NCBI GenBank assembly: GCA_018304505.1
Contig: JAGVWA010000002.1
Location: 1 to 64,000, forward strand
Source of the DNA: Nanobdellati archaeon
Lineage (GTDB): Archaea > B1Sed10-29 > JAGVWA01
Direction of reading: 5' to 3'
Length of the DNA stretch: 64,000 nucleotides
This document shows positions 18,201 to 24,524 of this stretch, piece after piece. Position 1 is the first letter of the stretch. Each line of letters begins with the position of its first letter. Under the pieces are notes generated by a model that searched no databases, was not told the DNA's origin, and saw nothing but the letters and a program-made list of their open reading frames with translations. The position numbers and the translations under genes were made by a program.

Positions 18201-20067
18201 CAACATCACCGCAACAGATTGCATTATTGGAAACCCAATAAACTCTGTTTCGCCTGATTTCCAGGACGTGTTTGATTATAATGTGCCTGCTTCAGACCTG
18301 GGGAAGATAAACTTCGCATCTGGTGGTGACTCAAATGTGTATGGAAGGAACCCGGCGACTTATACTGGGCTGGCGTTGCTTACAATTTCACGCAGTACCA
18401 CAAGAGCGGCTGGGCAGACCTACGAAGTCACTATTGACCCTGTAGAAAGGGAGAAACTGCAACGGTATACCATCAGTGAAAGTACAAATTACACTATAAA
18501 TAGTGTAACCGGGTCTGATGGGTTATTGTGGCAATTCTTCAATAGTACGGGATTAATTGACTCAAGTGTCATGGATTTGTCATCTTTGAACCCCGACAGC
18601 TTCTGCCTGTCGCAGTACCAGAGGGACGTTAGCGTTGCATCTGCAAATAGGATCGCGGTTGGTGCACAGGTTGAAACCACAAAAGGTCTACCTGTTGATT
18701 CAGCCGATGGCACGATTCTAATAACAGACACTACCCCTTCTGGCACTGGGAAATCATGTGGATTCACTGCTTCAAATTATTGTACGTTTGCCCAAGACAC
18801 CGTAACGAGTTGGGAGGTTACCGGGGATTTCTTTGATAAGTGTGCTACTTTAGGTGTGGGAATAGCTAATAAAGGGGGGACGGTAACGTTCATTGCAGCG
18901 ACGACTGCGACTCTTGGTATCTATCCTTTAATATGTGGGGGTGGGGCACTTCTCTCCGAAGGTACAATAGAAGCCAAACAATGGGAGGAGGGCACGGCAC
19001 GAGTAGTGACTGCCGAGTATTGCAGAGTTAATCCAGGGAATGGGGTATTCTACACTCCAACTCAGGAAAATGAATGCCTTATTCCATATGGGCCTAGTTG
19101 CGGCAGTGAACCCGCTAGCGATAACTCGTGCCCCACAGTACCCCCGAGATCCCCAGGAGCCTACTGCAAGCAAGGATTTACAAAATCTTCTAATGGAAGA
19201 GTGTGTTGCCCAGTTGATAAGCCAGCGGCTAGTGATGGTTTTTGCTGCCCAGCAGACAGAACTTATAACCCAGAGCAAAACAGGTGCGCATGCACAAATG
19301 GTTTCGAGACCGCGAACGGAAATTGCGTTGGCTCGTTGAGTGAGTTAGGGGAACAAGAAAAGCAGCCGTACTACTATACGGAGTACATGAAGGACGGAAG
19401 CACTGCACTCGCAACGGGAATCTTCAAGGGAACGGCACCATTACAACAGCAAGTGACCGCAGTTGCCGAAACCACGGAAACAGATGTAACAGCTGAAACA
19501 CCTGCTGGAACCACTAACGGAGTCGTGCTACCCCCCTCCCCCCAAGCGACAAAGAGCTTGATATATGTGAAATCTGATGGAAGTGCTTCCCAACAATATA
19601 ACGTAGACACTTATGTTAAGCCAACCCTTGGGCACTTGGTGGAGACTCTTGGTTACGGCACAAGAAATGTCGACAGTGACTCGTATGTGACAGACAGAAT
19701 TGGGGAAATATCAGGTTCAAGCGATTGGTATAACTGGGCCCTTACAAAATCGCGTACTAGTGCATTCAGGCGTATAGAGCCAGATGATGTTAATCTTTTC
19801 ATGTTCCTAGGCTCGCGTTTTGAGGATGGGTGGGTTACAAACAAGCTTGAGCCATTGAAAATTAGGGACTTTTTCAGTAGGCAAAATGCTGGTGATTATT
19901 ACATAGAAGTGATTCCCGAGACGGTTATTGCGGCTACAGGTGAAATCGAGAGGCACCCACTTGTTATCATTATTAATTCCGAACGTATGAATTCAAGTGA
20001 TGCAAACTTATTCTATGCCGCTGCTCGGAATGATATTCCCCTCAGAATTTCTTTTTGGACTAAGTAA
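12232..20067 (+). CDS. Giant membrane-anchored surface protein, 2611 residues
   Basis: The start is GTG at 12232, about 27 bp after a TATA box, so probably leaderless. An N-terminal cytoplasmic tail (residues 1-45) and one membrane helix (about 46-69) are followed by about 2540 exported residues. The first 700 contain several carboxypeptidase-regulatory-like beta modules (near 75-150, 270-350 and 540-620), recognisable by patterns such as GTDGIVEAEVPVG and GANGSVSF. Many N-x-S/T sites suggest glycosylation. A cysteine-rich knot-like segment lies at about 2288-2368 (repeated CCP, CPADR, CACTNG). There is no C-terminal anchor. Adhesin or cell-surface fibre is my inference; the middle 1500 residues match nothing I recognise. 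Confidence 0.8.
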   Translation: MHVLGLEDTYNSIEDKYYDFLDSLEEKGISLYSVIDPLEMKGIPTFPIALLLIFFIVSAIPGLLGGLFAPSQQTIIVQFSVQDKETGDFLNEALIDLTGDSRVLGFVTGTDGIVEAEVPVGDFDVAIEREGYEPESDFVNIGKDTKVVSFELERKAHSIVSLVGDNEVKICGGPYDDLNAFGTDVDYNIDKRACTGSTCPVYLSSAKTYRFSTSDKSTLNMAYSTVADFIQKDRCISMAGFGETKPQKTGRVYLTVQASDGKPMQYASVSIVIPGTQTAIDTKRTNELGAVVFEELVGTPFSIFVPMQVGISPYNGIEVYEFEEAPQELNITLRRSLNTTFIMRTGTGDIVDEVLVTAFDSSNKFSGHFLSEYGRVIMPLIEDENYRVGFFKEGYMYQELEVKANSSDQCKVGGLCFVTMAPALESEVGKVIVRTFIELEDGVLEQLPGVELILTDFTSGDLLGYGIVAPELDSPFPITDPLTASGTFTYVDPGKSYCITAAVAATPQRRVECEGTVSLSGGETVEVNISFKPERFKLQFNVTLRDTNESVVGAQVRLFRRGSPEAIENKTTGANGSVSFDVLEFTTVRAEFSYTDDEGEQYRAVSREFFMSRNYYREIKLSVLDTFIHFLEFEEVANVYGKPTDTVGDTQKKVFEGTAEDLAQGRCKNRIDQDGSLGDKIPRSCVFDPGTYEFVFEVGLQSDSQLERFNETVLRFLLDAYQFREGTTEAGGLTPLPTLILGPAQFDADRLQENILDNDQVNTSRLRINTTSANFSVSGSMVYIVKVPVTVLRTFSGSIPVALNYEATWLSASGTQIDANDTVLFRAQAGEWLLDRGLLLSSSRYVSVPSHIKNINLVIDEFYYDGTLKAKVSNKGGESLGVEEWNSIEDFDVVFFVSNTQDATDVQYVTVSTKNKNLTCDPQGSKDVCYSIDGAIETFVFDSNITLANQNTYDYFLGVDMKNDVRECDEGGQTLFVKKSSSQFVVPTDPGAVDFQCSNLPPDYSQQLSPVGLTFADTDEAELKVEVTDYSGANRSLTYLFANPLDTVQLESENVNISSLFDSTLRSVGSLTTVVQNRLFRQNFEVRGFESVLATAGVEMARPAESSNVFVRLNGSGKTVLLDFPFAIVGFKDVNLNLIGDLAELTFSIRSNLTDAQTRVPVDRRAYNVIVKSPSCPGFATSETEVDPKTEFQQIIDPADFNVDAFLAAEKPLPYSERSLLVYKCNFNETNVAEFQAINVLDQRVPVFFSSEATANSTVKGCIAKRPRERLVLAPKTEEEGKGYTHSFLLDKQQACSDTPFIIPSGSFKIGNTCAGNGCDANILINRDTGEQAGFNGCDDSTIGTCSFNHSFTVFARPGEPEVIDISMNVSFDLEYYNRAKNLNVKRHKEIRYDQPPQFRLYPGPVILAASRIAGTPFVGLPLQKYSGIPLDADLWTDNVDCVTKHCTQEQLARSAALGRDSNLVSECKYSTYGNRYQPGSPSADRVTCVAAGSDDEWTTFYGAGKEFVPGHGLLDVSGEIKKPAYEANDFTKFETGADPKVYGEGRGAVLNVGERFTSDISPLPAVPKIDIKNLQLLMPYYANRSSFDANILETLDKNHLTYIRRTQFVEPFIVLRMKSILEEMWGVADYYAGAVQRPADADNSSQFNRVVSLDICNPQQRRAGDACEPFEYYLGDGASSYDLLLPAIYPEIIPPVNDGESTRTIVHFVANSTPQLLELIQRFNESVHGIRGALFIQTGQFNLQVLTPGEDIIKVNMTGIDLTSSTVLQRFAQTQRGGETASQLEIEFRPGSVADSLFIVSDCAFKETCGGNNNLNLDLEALVIDRLNNITFGTDKQVVSAVPKVNMLLEIPLEQDKPEEALFKNKYVVLAESVTEAENLIKRFMGIQFNDEGKYVFAPIKTEAQTIRSMSVQVNVSRGLIVKDVPELTLSELVKFIFDEDDDSDTKKESTFILRSYTRDDVRIGQGVSGEWQGAIWGIPENGVYSRFVNITATDCIIGNPINSVSPDFQDVFDYNVPASDLGKINFASGGDSNVYGRNPATYTGLALLTISRSTTRAAGQTYEVTIDPVEREKLQRYTISESTNYTINSVTGSDGLLWQFFNSTGLIDSSVMDLSSLNPDSFCLSQYQRDVSVASANRIAVGAQVETTKGLPVDSADGTILITDTTPSGTGKSCGFTASNYCTFAQDTVTSWEVTGDFFDKCATLGVGIANKGGTVTFIAATTATLGIYPLICGGGALLSEGTIEAKQWEEGTARVVTAEYCRVNPGNGVFYTPTQENECLIPYGPSCGSEPASDNSCPTVPPRSPGAYCKQGFTKSSNGRVCCPVDKPAASDGFCCPADRTYNPEQNRCACTNGFETANGNCVGSLSELGEQEKQPYYYTEYMKDGSTALATGIFKGTAPLQQQVTAVAETTETDVTAETPAGTTNGVVLPPSPQATKSLIYVKSDGSASQQYNVDTYVKPTLGHLVETLGYGTRNVDSDSYVTDRIGEISGSSDWYNWALTKSRTSAFRRIEPDDVNLFMFLGSRFEDGWVTNKLEPLKIRDFFSRQNAGDYYIEVIPETVIAATGEIERHPLVIIINSERMNSSDANLFYAAARNDIPLRISFWTK

Positions 20068-20068
20068 T

Positions 20069-20121
20069 GCTGCACTGTAAACGTTTATAAACCCGCGCTG
20101 AGTGTTTTTGCGCGATGATGA
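20069..20121. repeat. Left copy of a 53-bp direct repeat
   Basis: 50 of 53 positions match 21512-21564 by hand alignment. It contains the TATA sequence GTTTATAAAC and an ATG that mimics the start of the gene at 21558. Beginning 2 bp after the stop of the giant gene, it looks like a second copy of the downstream gene's promoter and first codons, here leading only to an 18-codon open frame. Confidence 0.8.
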
Positions 20122-20153
20122 GCCGTTCAGCGAAAATACGCAGATGCACGCGC

Positions 20154-21404
20154 TTACTTCAATCCGTGTAGCATGAACTTCCACGCTGGAATAAGATGGA
20201 TTTTTCCGTGTTCTGTTTTTATTTCATTTTCAGTGTCCTTTGTTATTATGATGCCTTTCTTGGTTTTGAATTTTTTCATAAATTCTTTTGTTCCTTTTAG
20301 GTCATCTGATACTATATTGTGCTGATATTTTACTTCTACGGGTGTCTTGTTAATGACCGCGTCTACGTCATAGCTGTTTTTCCAGAACATGTTTGTTCCC
20401 AAGGCATTGATGACGGCCGTCTCTACCATTCTTCCGAAAAAGGAATCGTCTATAATTGGCTTGTATGCGCTTATTATGCCCGTGTCGGTTAGGTATGCTC
20501 TCTTGGTTTTTCTTAGTGTGGACACGCCCCCTTTTCTGTAGTTTCCAAGTAATTTTACGACAAACCCCTCCTCTAGGATCATGACATATTCACTTACTGT
20601 TTTTCTATTCAAATCAAATTGCTGTGCAATTGATTGGTAACTTACGTCCATGCCGGGGTTTATCGCGATTGCTTCCATGATTTTTTTAAGTTTGTCAAGG
20701 TCGCGTATATGAAATAGTTGTAAAAAATCTTTGTAGATTATTTTGTCAATCACAATTGAGCGAATGTATTCTTTTGTTTGCCGCGCGTCTTCATTTATAA
20801 CTTCTGGAAAACCACCACGTAGGATATATTCAACGAGTTCCTGCTTAATCTTTGCTTGCGGCAAATTAATGTTTTTATTGCGCAGTTCGAGAAATTCCTT
20901 GAATGACAGGCTTGGCAGATAATGCTCATAAATGCGGCCAGCCAATGTTTCTTTAGTTTTTTGCGCTATAAATAGGCCTTCTGATCCACTGAGTACGAAC
21001 TTCATTTTTGGATAAAGGTCATAGTATTTTTTAAGCTGGTTTTGCCAATTTTCTAGTTTTTGAATTTCATCAAGGAAAAGGTACGTTTTATCATGCCTGA
21101 AGTCCACGCCTTGCAGTTCTTTGTAACTAGTTAATATGTCATTTAGGTCTTTTACTGTTTCATCAAAGGAGAAGTACAGCACTTGCTTAGCGTCAACCCC
21201 GGTTGTGAGCAAGTGATTAATGGTTTGTCTCATCATCACTGTTTTTCCTACTCGTCGTAAGCCAATAATTGATATTATCTGTCTTTTGCCAAGCTGGGAT
21301 AACACTTCCTGCAACAAGTGCCGTTTATATGTTTCAAGCAATTCAGGAGGTACTCTGCGTGTGAACCACCATTCATTAAATTCCTCAAGAACCTCTTTTC
21401 TCAT
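20154..21404 (-). CDS. ATP-binding protein of the archaeal ATPase/DUF4143 type
   Basis: 416 residues. AAA-type ATPase with Walker A GLRRVGKTV (about residue 46-54), Walker B TYLFLDEIQKLENWQ (about 105), a sensor region LSGSEG, a winged helix, and a C-terminal DUF4143-type nuclease-like domain with VDAVINKTPVEVKYQ (Asp, Glu-x-Lys). Such genes are widespread and mobile in archaea; the cellular role is not settled. Here it stands alone on the opposite strand between two plus-strand surface genes and is bracketed by 53-bp direct repeats. It is AT-richer than its neighbours, which supports transfer. A TATA-like AAGTTTAAATATG (about 21426-21438) suggests a leaderless message. Confidence 0.85.
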   Translation of the reverse strand: MRKEVLEEFNEWWFTRRVPPELLETYKRHLLQEVLSQLGKRQIISIIGLRRVGKTVMMRQTINHLLTTGVDAKQVLYFSFDETVKDLNDILTSYKELQGVDFRHDKTYLFLDEIQKLENWQNQLKKYYDLYPKMKFVLSGSEGLFIAQKTKETLAGRIYEHYLPSLSFKEFLELRNKNINLPQAKIKQELVEYILRGGFPEVINEDARQTKEYIRSIVIDKIIYKDFLQLFHIRDLDKLKKIMEAIAINPGMDVSYQSIAQQFDLNRKTVSEYVMILEEGFVVKLLGNYRKGGVSTLRKTKRAYLTDTGIISAYKPIIDDSFFGRMVETAVINALGTNMFWKNSYDVDAVINKTPVEVKYQHNIVSDDLKGTKEFMKKFKTKKGIIITKDTENEIKTEHGKIHLIPAWKFMLHGLK

Positions 21405-21502
21405 ATGTCCATTACACTGGGCACATATTTAAACTTTATGTCCGGTATAAGTGCCAAATATAGAGGGTTTGTGCGGGGCGTTGAGTGCAGGCCGAAACAA
21501 AC

Positions 21503-21537
21503 TGACTGCGCGCTGCACTGTAAACGTTTATAAACCC
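21503..21537 (+). promoter_or_regulatory. Promoter of the membrane-protein operon with TGACTGCGC element
   Basis: TGACTGCGC (21503-21511) is 23 bp (start to start) before GTTTATAAAC (21526-21535), which is about 27 bp before the ATG at 21558. Third copy of the element and spacing seen at 11394 and 12176. Confidence 0.55.
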
Positions 21538-21564
21538 GCGTTGAGTGTTTTTGCGTGATGACGA
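21512..21564. repeat. Right copy of the 53-bp direct repeat
   Basis: Partner of 20069-20121. It covers the TATA region and the first codons of the gene at 21558. Confidence 0.8.
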
Positions 21565-21998
21565 ACTGGGTGCTGCAGCTGAACTTTGGCAACAACACGA
21601 ATCCGTTACTGGGCCTGTTCAAGTCGCTGTTCCTGATTTTCGACCAGATCATTGGCAGCATTGACAGGATTCTCGTCAACATCATTCCGCAGTACAACAT
21701 CGTGAAGCTGGGCTTCAGGGTCCTGATTTTGCTGTACATCATCTCATTTGTCAGGGAGAAATTCGGCGGCGGAGCCCTAGGCACTATTGCGGCGCTGGTG
21801 GCTGCATACGTTTTTATATTCCAGCTCCCATTTTTGCAATTTGCGGTGCTGGCTTATATTATACTGACCATGGGCATTTCCAATATCCTGCTTGACGTGG
21901 CCCTGGCCAACCCGTTCAAGATGATTGGCAAGAAGGGCAAGCCGGAAGCACCCCATGGCGGAGCGCAGCACCCGGATGGCGGGGGAGACGTGTTCTAG
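21558..21998 (+). CDS. Multi-helix membrane protein, unknown
   Basis: 146 residues from MTNWVLQLNFGN (a GTG one codon earlier is possible). Hydrophobic segments at about 20-40, 50-67, 75-95 and 97-115 suggest three or four membrane helices, then a hydrophilic Gly/His-rich tail (HGGAQHPDGGGDVF). It opens a plus-strand set of small membrane protein genes and shares its promoter type with the giant surface protein, so a joint role in the cell envelope is plausible. No family recognised. Confidence 0.6.
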   Translation: MTNWVLQLNFGNNTNPLLGLFKSLFLIFDQIIGSIDRILVNIIPQYNIVKLGFRVLILLYIISFVREKFGGGALGTIAALVAAYVFIFQLPFLQFAVLAYIILTMGISNILLDVALANPFKMIGKKGKPEAPHGGAQHPDGGGDVF

Positions 21999-21999
21999 C

Positions 22000-22335
22000 A
22001 TGGCATCACGGGGTTTTGCAATAGGCACGTGGTACTTCATACTCTTCCTGGTAATCATGGCGTTCTTCCTTGTGGGGCCAATAATCTTGGCAGAAGCCTT
22101 CCCTGTACTGAAGATAATGCTGCTCGCGTTCTTTTGCTACGAGATTTACAAGTTTGTTGAAGCGCGCGTGGGCGGCGGCGTGCTGACGTATGTGCTCTCA
22201 GGCATACTGATTTATGTCTTCGTCATTGTGCTGTGGCCGCTCCTTGTGGCGTCGTACTTCTTCACGGTCATTGTAGGCCTGGGCCTGTTCGGGCCGATAC
22301 TGTTCCAGCTGCAGCACGCGGTCGAGGGCAAGTAG
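22000..22335 (+). CDS. Small membrane protein, unknown
   Basis: 111 residues from MASRGFAIGTWYF; the ATG is 1 bp after the preceding stop, which rules out the longer frame that would overlap it by 75 bp. Three or four hydrophobic segments, short loops and a brief polar end (LQHAVEGK). Translationally coupled to the gene at 21558; probably part of the same membrane assembly. No family recognised. Confidence 0.6.
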   Translation: MASRGFAIGTWYFILFLVIMAFFLVGPIILAEAFPVLKIMLLAFFCYEIYKFVEARVGGGVLTYVLSGILIYVFVIVLWPLLVASYFFTVIVGLGLFGPILFQLQHAVEGK

Positions 22336-22357
22336 CTGAAGGGCTGGGCGGCAGTCG

Positions 22358-22390
22358 GTTTTAGGAAAGTTTTAAATTGGACTGTTCTAT
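22358..22390. repeat. Second copy of the antitoxin-promoter sequence
   Basis: 31 of 33 bases match 11406-11438. As at 11449 it is followed closely by an ATG (22392), but that frame ends after 16 codons. Probably the scar of another module or a duplicated promoter. Confidence 0.65.
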
Positions 22391-22873
22391 TATGAAAATC
22401 CACATCGTGAGTTTATATACTTTGGGATTTAATAAAATATAAACGTAAATTTCAAAGTTAATTTATTTGGTTCTTCTGCGCCGCATGCTTGGGGTATTTT
22501 GAGTTTGAAATACTCCCGGTCGTGGAAGCCGTATGCTCTTCTCCTACAATATGGCAGAAGGGACCCCATTTTTATCACCTTATCCTAAACTAGCAGAAGA
22601 GCTGTATTTTATTAGGGCCTAGGGTCATTCTCTGTTAGCCGCCACCTAAGAATTTTATATAGTTTCTAATAAACCAGCCTAGAAATGCGAATGTGTTTTT
22701 TGATCCGCGCGCCCAGGATGGGATGGAGTTATATACTTTTTGTCATATATGCTAATGGGTATATAATTTTCCTGGGCGTGCCCTTTTACCAGATAACGTT
22801 AAAATACTTTGGGGGTTTAGTACTATAGTATTATAGTATATTTAGTGTTAGGGTATTATACAACGGTGAAAAA
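22391..22873. other. 483-bp AT-rich intergenic region with hairpins, no gene seen
   Basis: No convincing coding frame on either strand. A 10-bp hairpin (GGGGTATTTT near 22491-22500 with GAAATACTCC) sits inside a longer pairing of CTTCTGC (22473-22479) with GCAGAAG (22554-22560), so a structured RNA is possible. Several TATA-like runs (GAGTTATATACT near 22736, ATGGGTATATAATT near 22755, and the TACTATAGTATTATAGTATA block near 22821) precede the next gene and give more than one possible promoter. It does not match RNase P RNA; I also see no clear SRP RNA signature. Confidence 0.5.
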
Positions 22874-23110
22874 ATGGGAAACGTGTTCGCGGACGTGCAG
22901 CTTGCTATTACATTGATACTGTTCATAATGCTCTTCCAGTGGTCTATTGAATTCACAGCCTCGATTTTCCTGGGCGCAGTGCTGGCCCTTGTTGTGGCAT
23001 ACCTCACCTTCTTCAGCCACTTCGAGATCCTGCTCCTGATCCTTGTGCTGTTCTTCGGCGCGCCGTTTTTCAAGGGCCTTCTCGAGGGCATTAAGGAAGG
23101 CGTAAAATGA
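22874..23110 (+). CDS. Small membrane protein, unknown
   Basis: 78 residues with three closely spaced hydrophobic segments and a short basic end (LLEGIKEGVK). GGTGA lies 5-6 bases before the ATG. First of six closely spaced small membrane genes (22874-25259) with gaps of 0-28 bp, so one transcript is likely. No family recognised; it lacks the PEK motif found in the later members. Confidence 0.6.
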   Translation: MGNVFADVQLAITLILFIMLFQWSIEFTASIFLGAVLALVVAYLTFFSHFEILLLILVLFFGAPFFKGLLEGIKEGVK

Positions 23111-23134
23111 CGAGGTTTTTCTGGGGGGCTTAGC

Positions 23135-23437
23135 ATGGATTCGCTGTCGATAGTCATCGTGCTCCTCGTCACGTTCCTGGCATACCAGCAGGGCATACCG
23201 TGGCTTTTCTGGGGCTCAGTGCTGCTGTTTGTAGTCACTGTCAGGCAGCCCAGCGTGATCATTGTGTTCGGGTTGGGCCTGCTGGCGCTGCAATTCCTCA
23301 GGCTGCAGGACTTCTGGTTTATTATACTCGCCATCATCGTTGCCTTTGTGTTGATGACACAGAAAGAGCAACCCAAGCCCGCAGGCGGCGAAGAGCTCTA
23401 CTCCCCTGAGCTGATGGAGCTCCTTGGTGGTAAGTAA
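23135..23437 (+). CDS. Small membrane protein, unknown
   Basis: 100 residues. Hydrophobic segments at about 4-20, 24-38, 40-55 and 60-75, then a soluble end (EELYSPELMELLGGK) that may correspond to the PEK region of its neighbours. The last base of its stop codon is the first base of the next start (TAATG), so the genes are coupled. Unnamed. Confidence 0.6.
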   Translation: MDSLSIVIVLLVTFLAYQQGIPWLFWGSVLLFVVTVRQPSVIIVFGLGLLALQFLRLQDFWFIILAIIVAFVLMTQKEQPKPAGGEELYSPELMELLGGK

Positions 23438-23787
23438 TGAAGCTTGACAATTCAGTGCTTGTGGCAGTCATCATCGTGCTGGCCTTCGGATTCCTTAACA
23501 AGCTCATAGTGCCGGCGATATTAGTAAGCATAGCAGTGGTTTATTTTATGGCAAAGCCAGAACCGGCGCCAGCCCTAATTACAGACACAGGGCAGCCCAA
23601 GGTAGAACCAATCAGGGTCCAGCGGGTTTACACAGGCCCGAAATCAATATACCCTGAGAAGATGGAGATCCACCTTAAGGGCGAAAAGGCCAAGCAGATC
23701 CACCTAAAGGAAGGCGCCAAGGGCACGCTCAAGGAACTTGGCAGGTGGGCGAAGTACTTCCTGACTGGAAAAATCGATGAAAAGTGA
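23437..23787 (+). CDS. Small membrane protein with PEK motif
   Basis: 116 residues. Two short hydrophobic segments (about 6-20 and 24-39) then a soluble tail with KSIYPEKMEIHLKG. The next two genes carry SLYPEKQEIVIV and YTIPEKMSMKMG at matching positions, so the three are paralogues: a membrane hairpin, a Pro-rich linker, a (Y/I)PEK(M/Q) motif and a C-terminal amphipathic or basic end. Function unknown; the motif may bind a shared partner. Confidence 0.6.
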   Translation: MKLDNSVLVAVIIVLAFGFLNKLIVPAILVSIAVVYFMAKPEPAPALITDTGQPKVEPIRVQRVYTGPKSIYPEKMEIHLKGEKAKQIHLKEGAKGTLKELGRWAKYFLTGKIDEK

Positions 23788-23804
23788 TCGCGGAGTGATA
23801 TGCA

Positions 23805-24155
23805 ATGTCGAATAACAACACGTATGCGCTGCTCGCCATAATAATTTTGGCTTCACTGTACCTGAAATTGCAGTGGCTCACCATAGGTTTGGTGCTGTTA
23901 ACCGTGCTGTTGTATGTGTCAGAATCAAAGCCAGCAAAGGCCGAGGGGGCAAAGGCTGCACCAGGTTCGCAAGGGCCGACGCTGCGGCCTGTGATTTATG
24001 AGGACGTTGGGCCTGTGCCATCACTGTATCCTGAAAAGCAGGAAATCGTTATAGTTACAGAGCCCCCAAAAGTAGCAGCCACAATGGTGCTGGAGTCGCT
24101 GGCCAACATAACCTCGTCAGTGTTCTGGCTGTTTAAAGGACTAATGAGGAAATGA
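23805..24155 (+). CDS. Small membrane protein with PEK motif
   Basis: 116 residues, starting MSNNNTYALLAIIILA. Two hydrophobic segments (about 7-20 and 24-37), a Lys/Ala/Pro linker, SLYPEKQEIVIV (about 75-86), and a third hydrophobic stretch near the C terminus (SVFWLFKGLM). Paralogue of the genes at 23437 and 24161. Confidence 0.6.
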   Translation: MSNNNTYALLAIIILASLYLKLQWLTIGLVLLTVLLYVSESKPAKAEGAKAAPGSQGPTLRPVIYEDVGPVPSLYPEKQEIVIVTEPPKVAATMVLESLANITSSVFWLFKGLMRK

Positions 24156-24160
24156 TAAAC

Positions 24161-24496
24161 ATGAACACGACGCAACTGATATTAATCCTCATTGCTGCGC
24201 TGCTCGTTTACATTGGATACGGCATTCCTGCGCTTGTGCTGCTCGGGATCGCGTTCATGGTGAAGGAAAAACCAGCAGCCTCAAAGGCGGGCGCTGCAGG
24301 CGCGGGCGGCATCGCGCCCATCCAGATACCGTATCAGGCACCGTACACCATTCCAGAGAAAATGTCCATGAAGATGGGAGAGGCCAAGGCGGGAAAACGC
24401 AAGTGGGAAGGCCCGATGGAAGACGTCGCAGGTGGTCTCGGTGGTATAATCGGCAAGCTCCTTGGCAGGGCAGTAAGTGGGGGCAAGAAAAAATGA
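24161..24496 (+). CDS. Small membrane protein with PEK motif
   Basis: 111 residues from MNTTQLILILIAALL. An ATG at 24152, overlapping the preceding stop, is an alternative; I prefer 24161 because the N terminus then lines up with the paralogues. Two hydrophobic segments, an Ala/Gly linker, YTIPEKMSMKMG, and a Gly- and Lys-rich end (GGKKK). Same layout as its neighbours, hence tandem duplication. Confidence 0.6.
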   Translation: MNTTQLILILIAALLVYIGYGIPALVLLGIAFMVKEKPAASKAGAAGAGGIAPIQIPYQAPYTIPEKMSMKMGEAKAGKRKWEGPMEDVAGGLGGIIGKLLGRAVSGGKKK

Positions 24497-24524
24497 GGCC
24501 GGAGACAATTTGGTAGTGATCAAT

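Noticed and set aside
17274-18224. Minus-strand frame of 316 codons inside the giant gene
   Set aside because: It runs fully antisense to the 2611-residue gene, is Ser/Thr/Met-rich without domain features, and has no promoter signals.
22391-22873. Intergenic region considered as RNase P or SRP RNA
   Set aside because: No match to conserved RNase P segments, and I could not see the SRP domain IV tetraloop region; kept only as unexplained.
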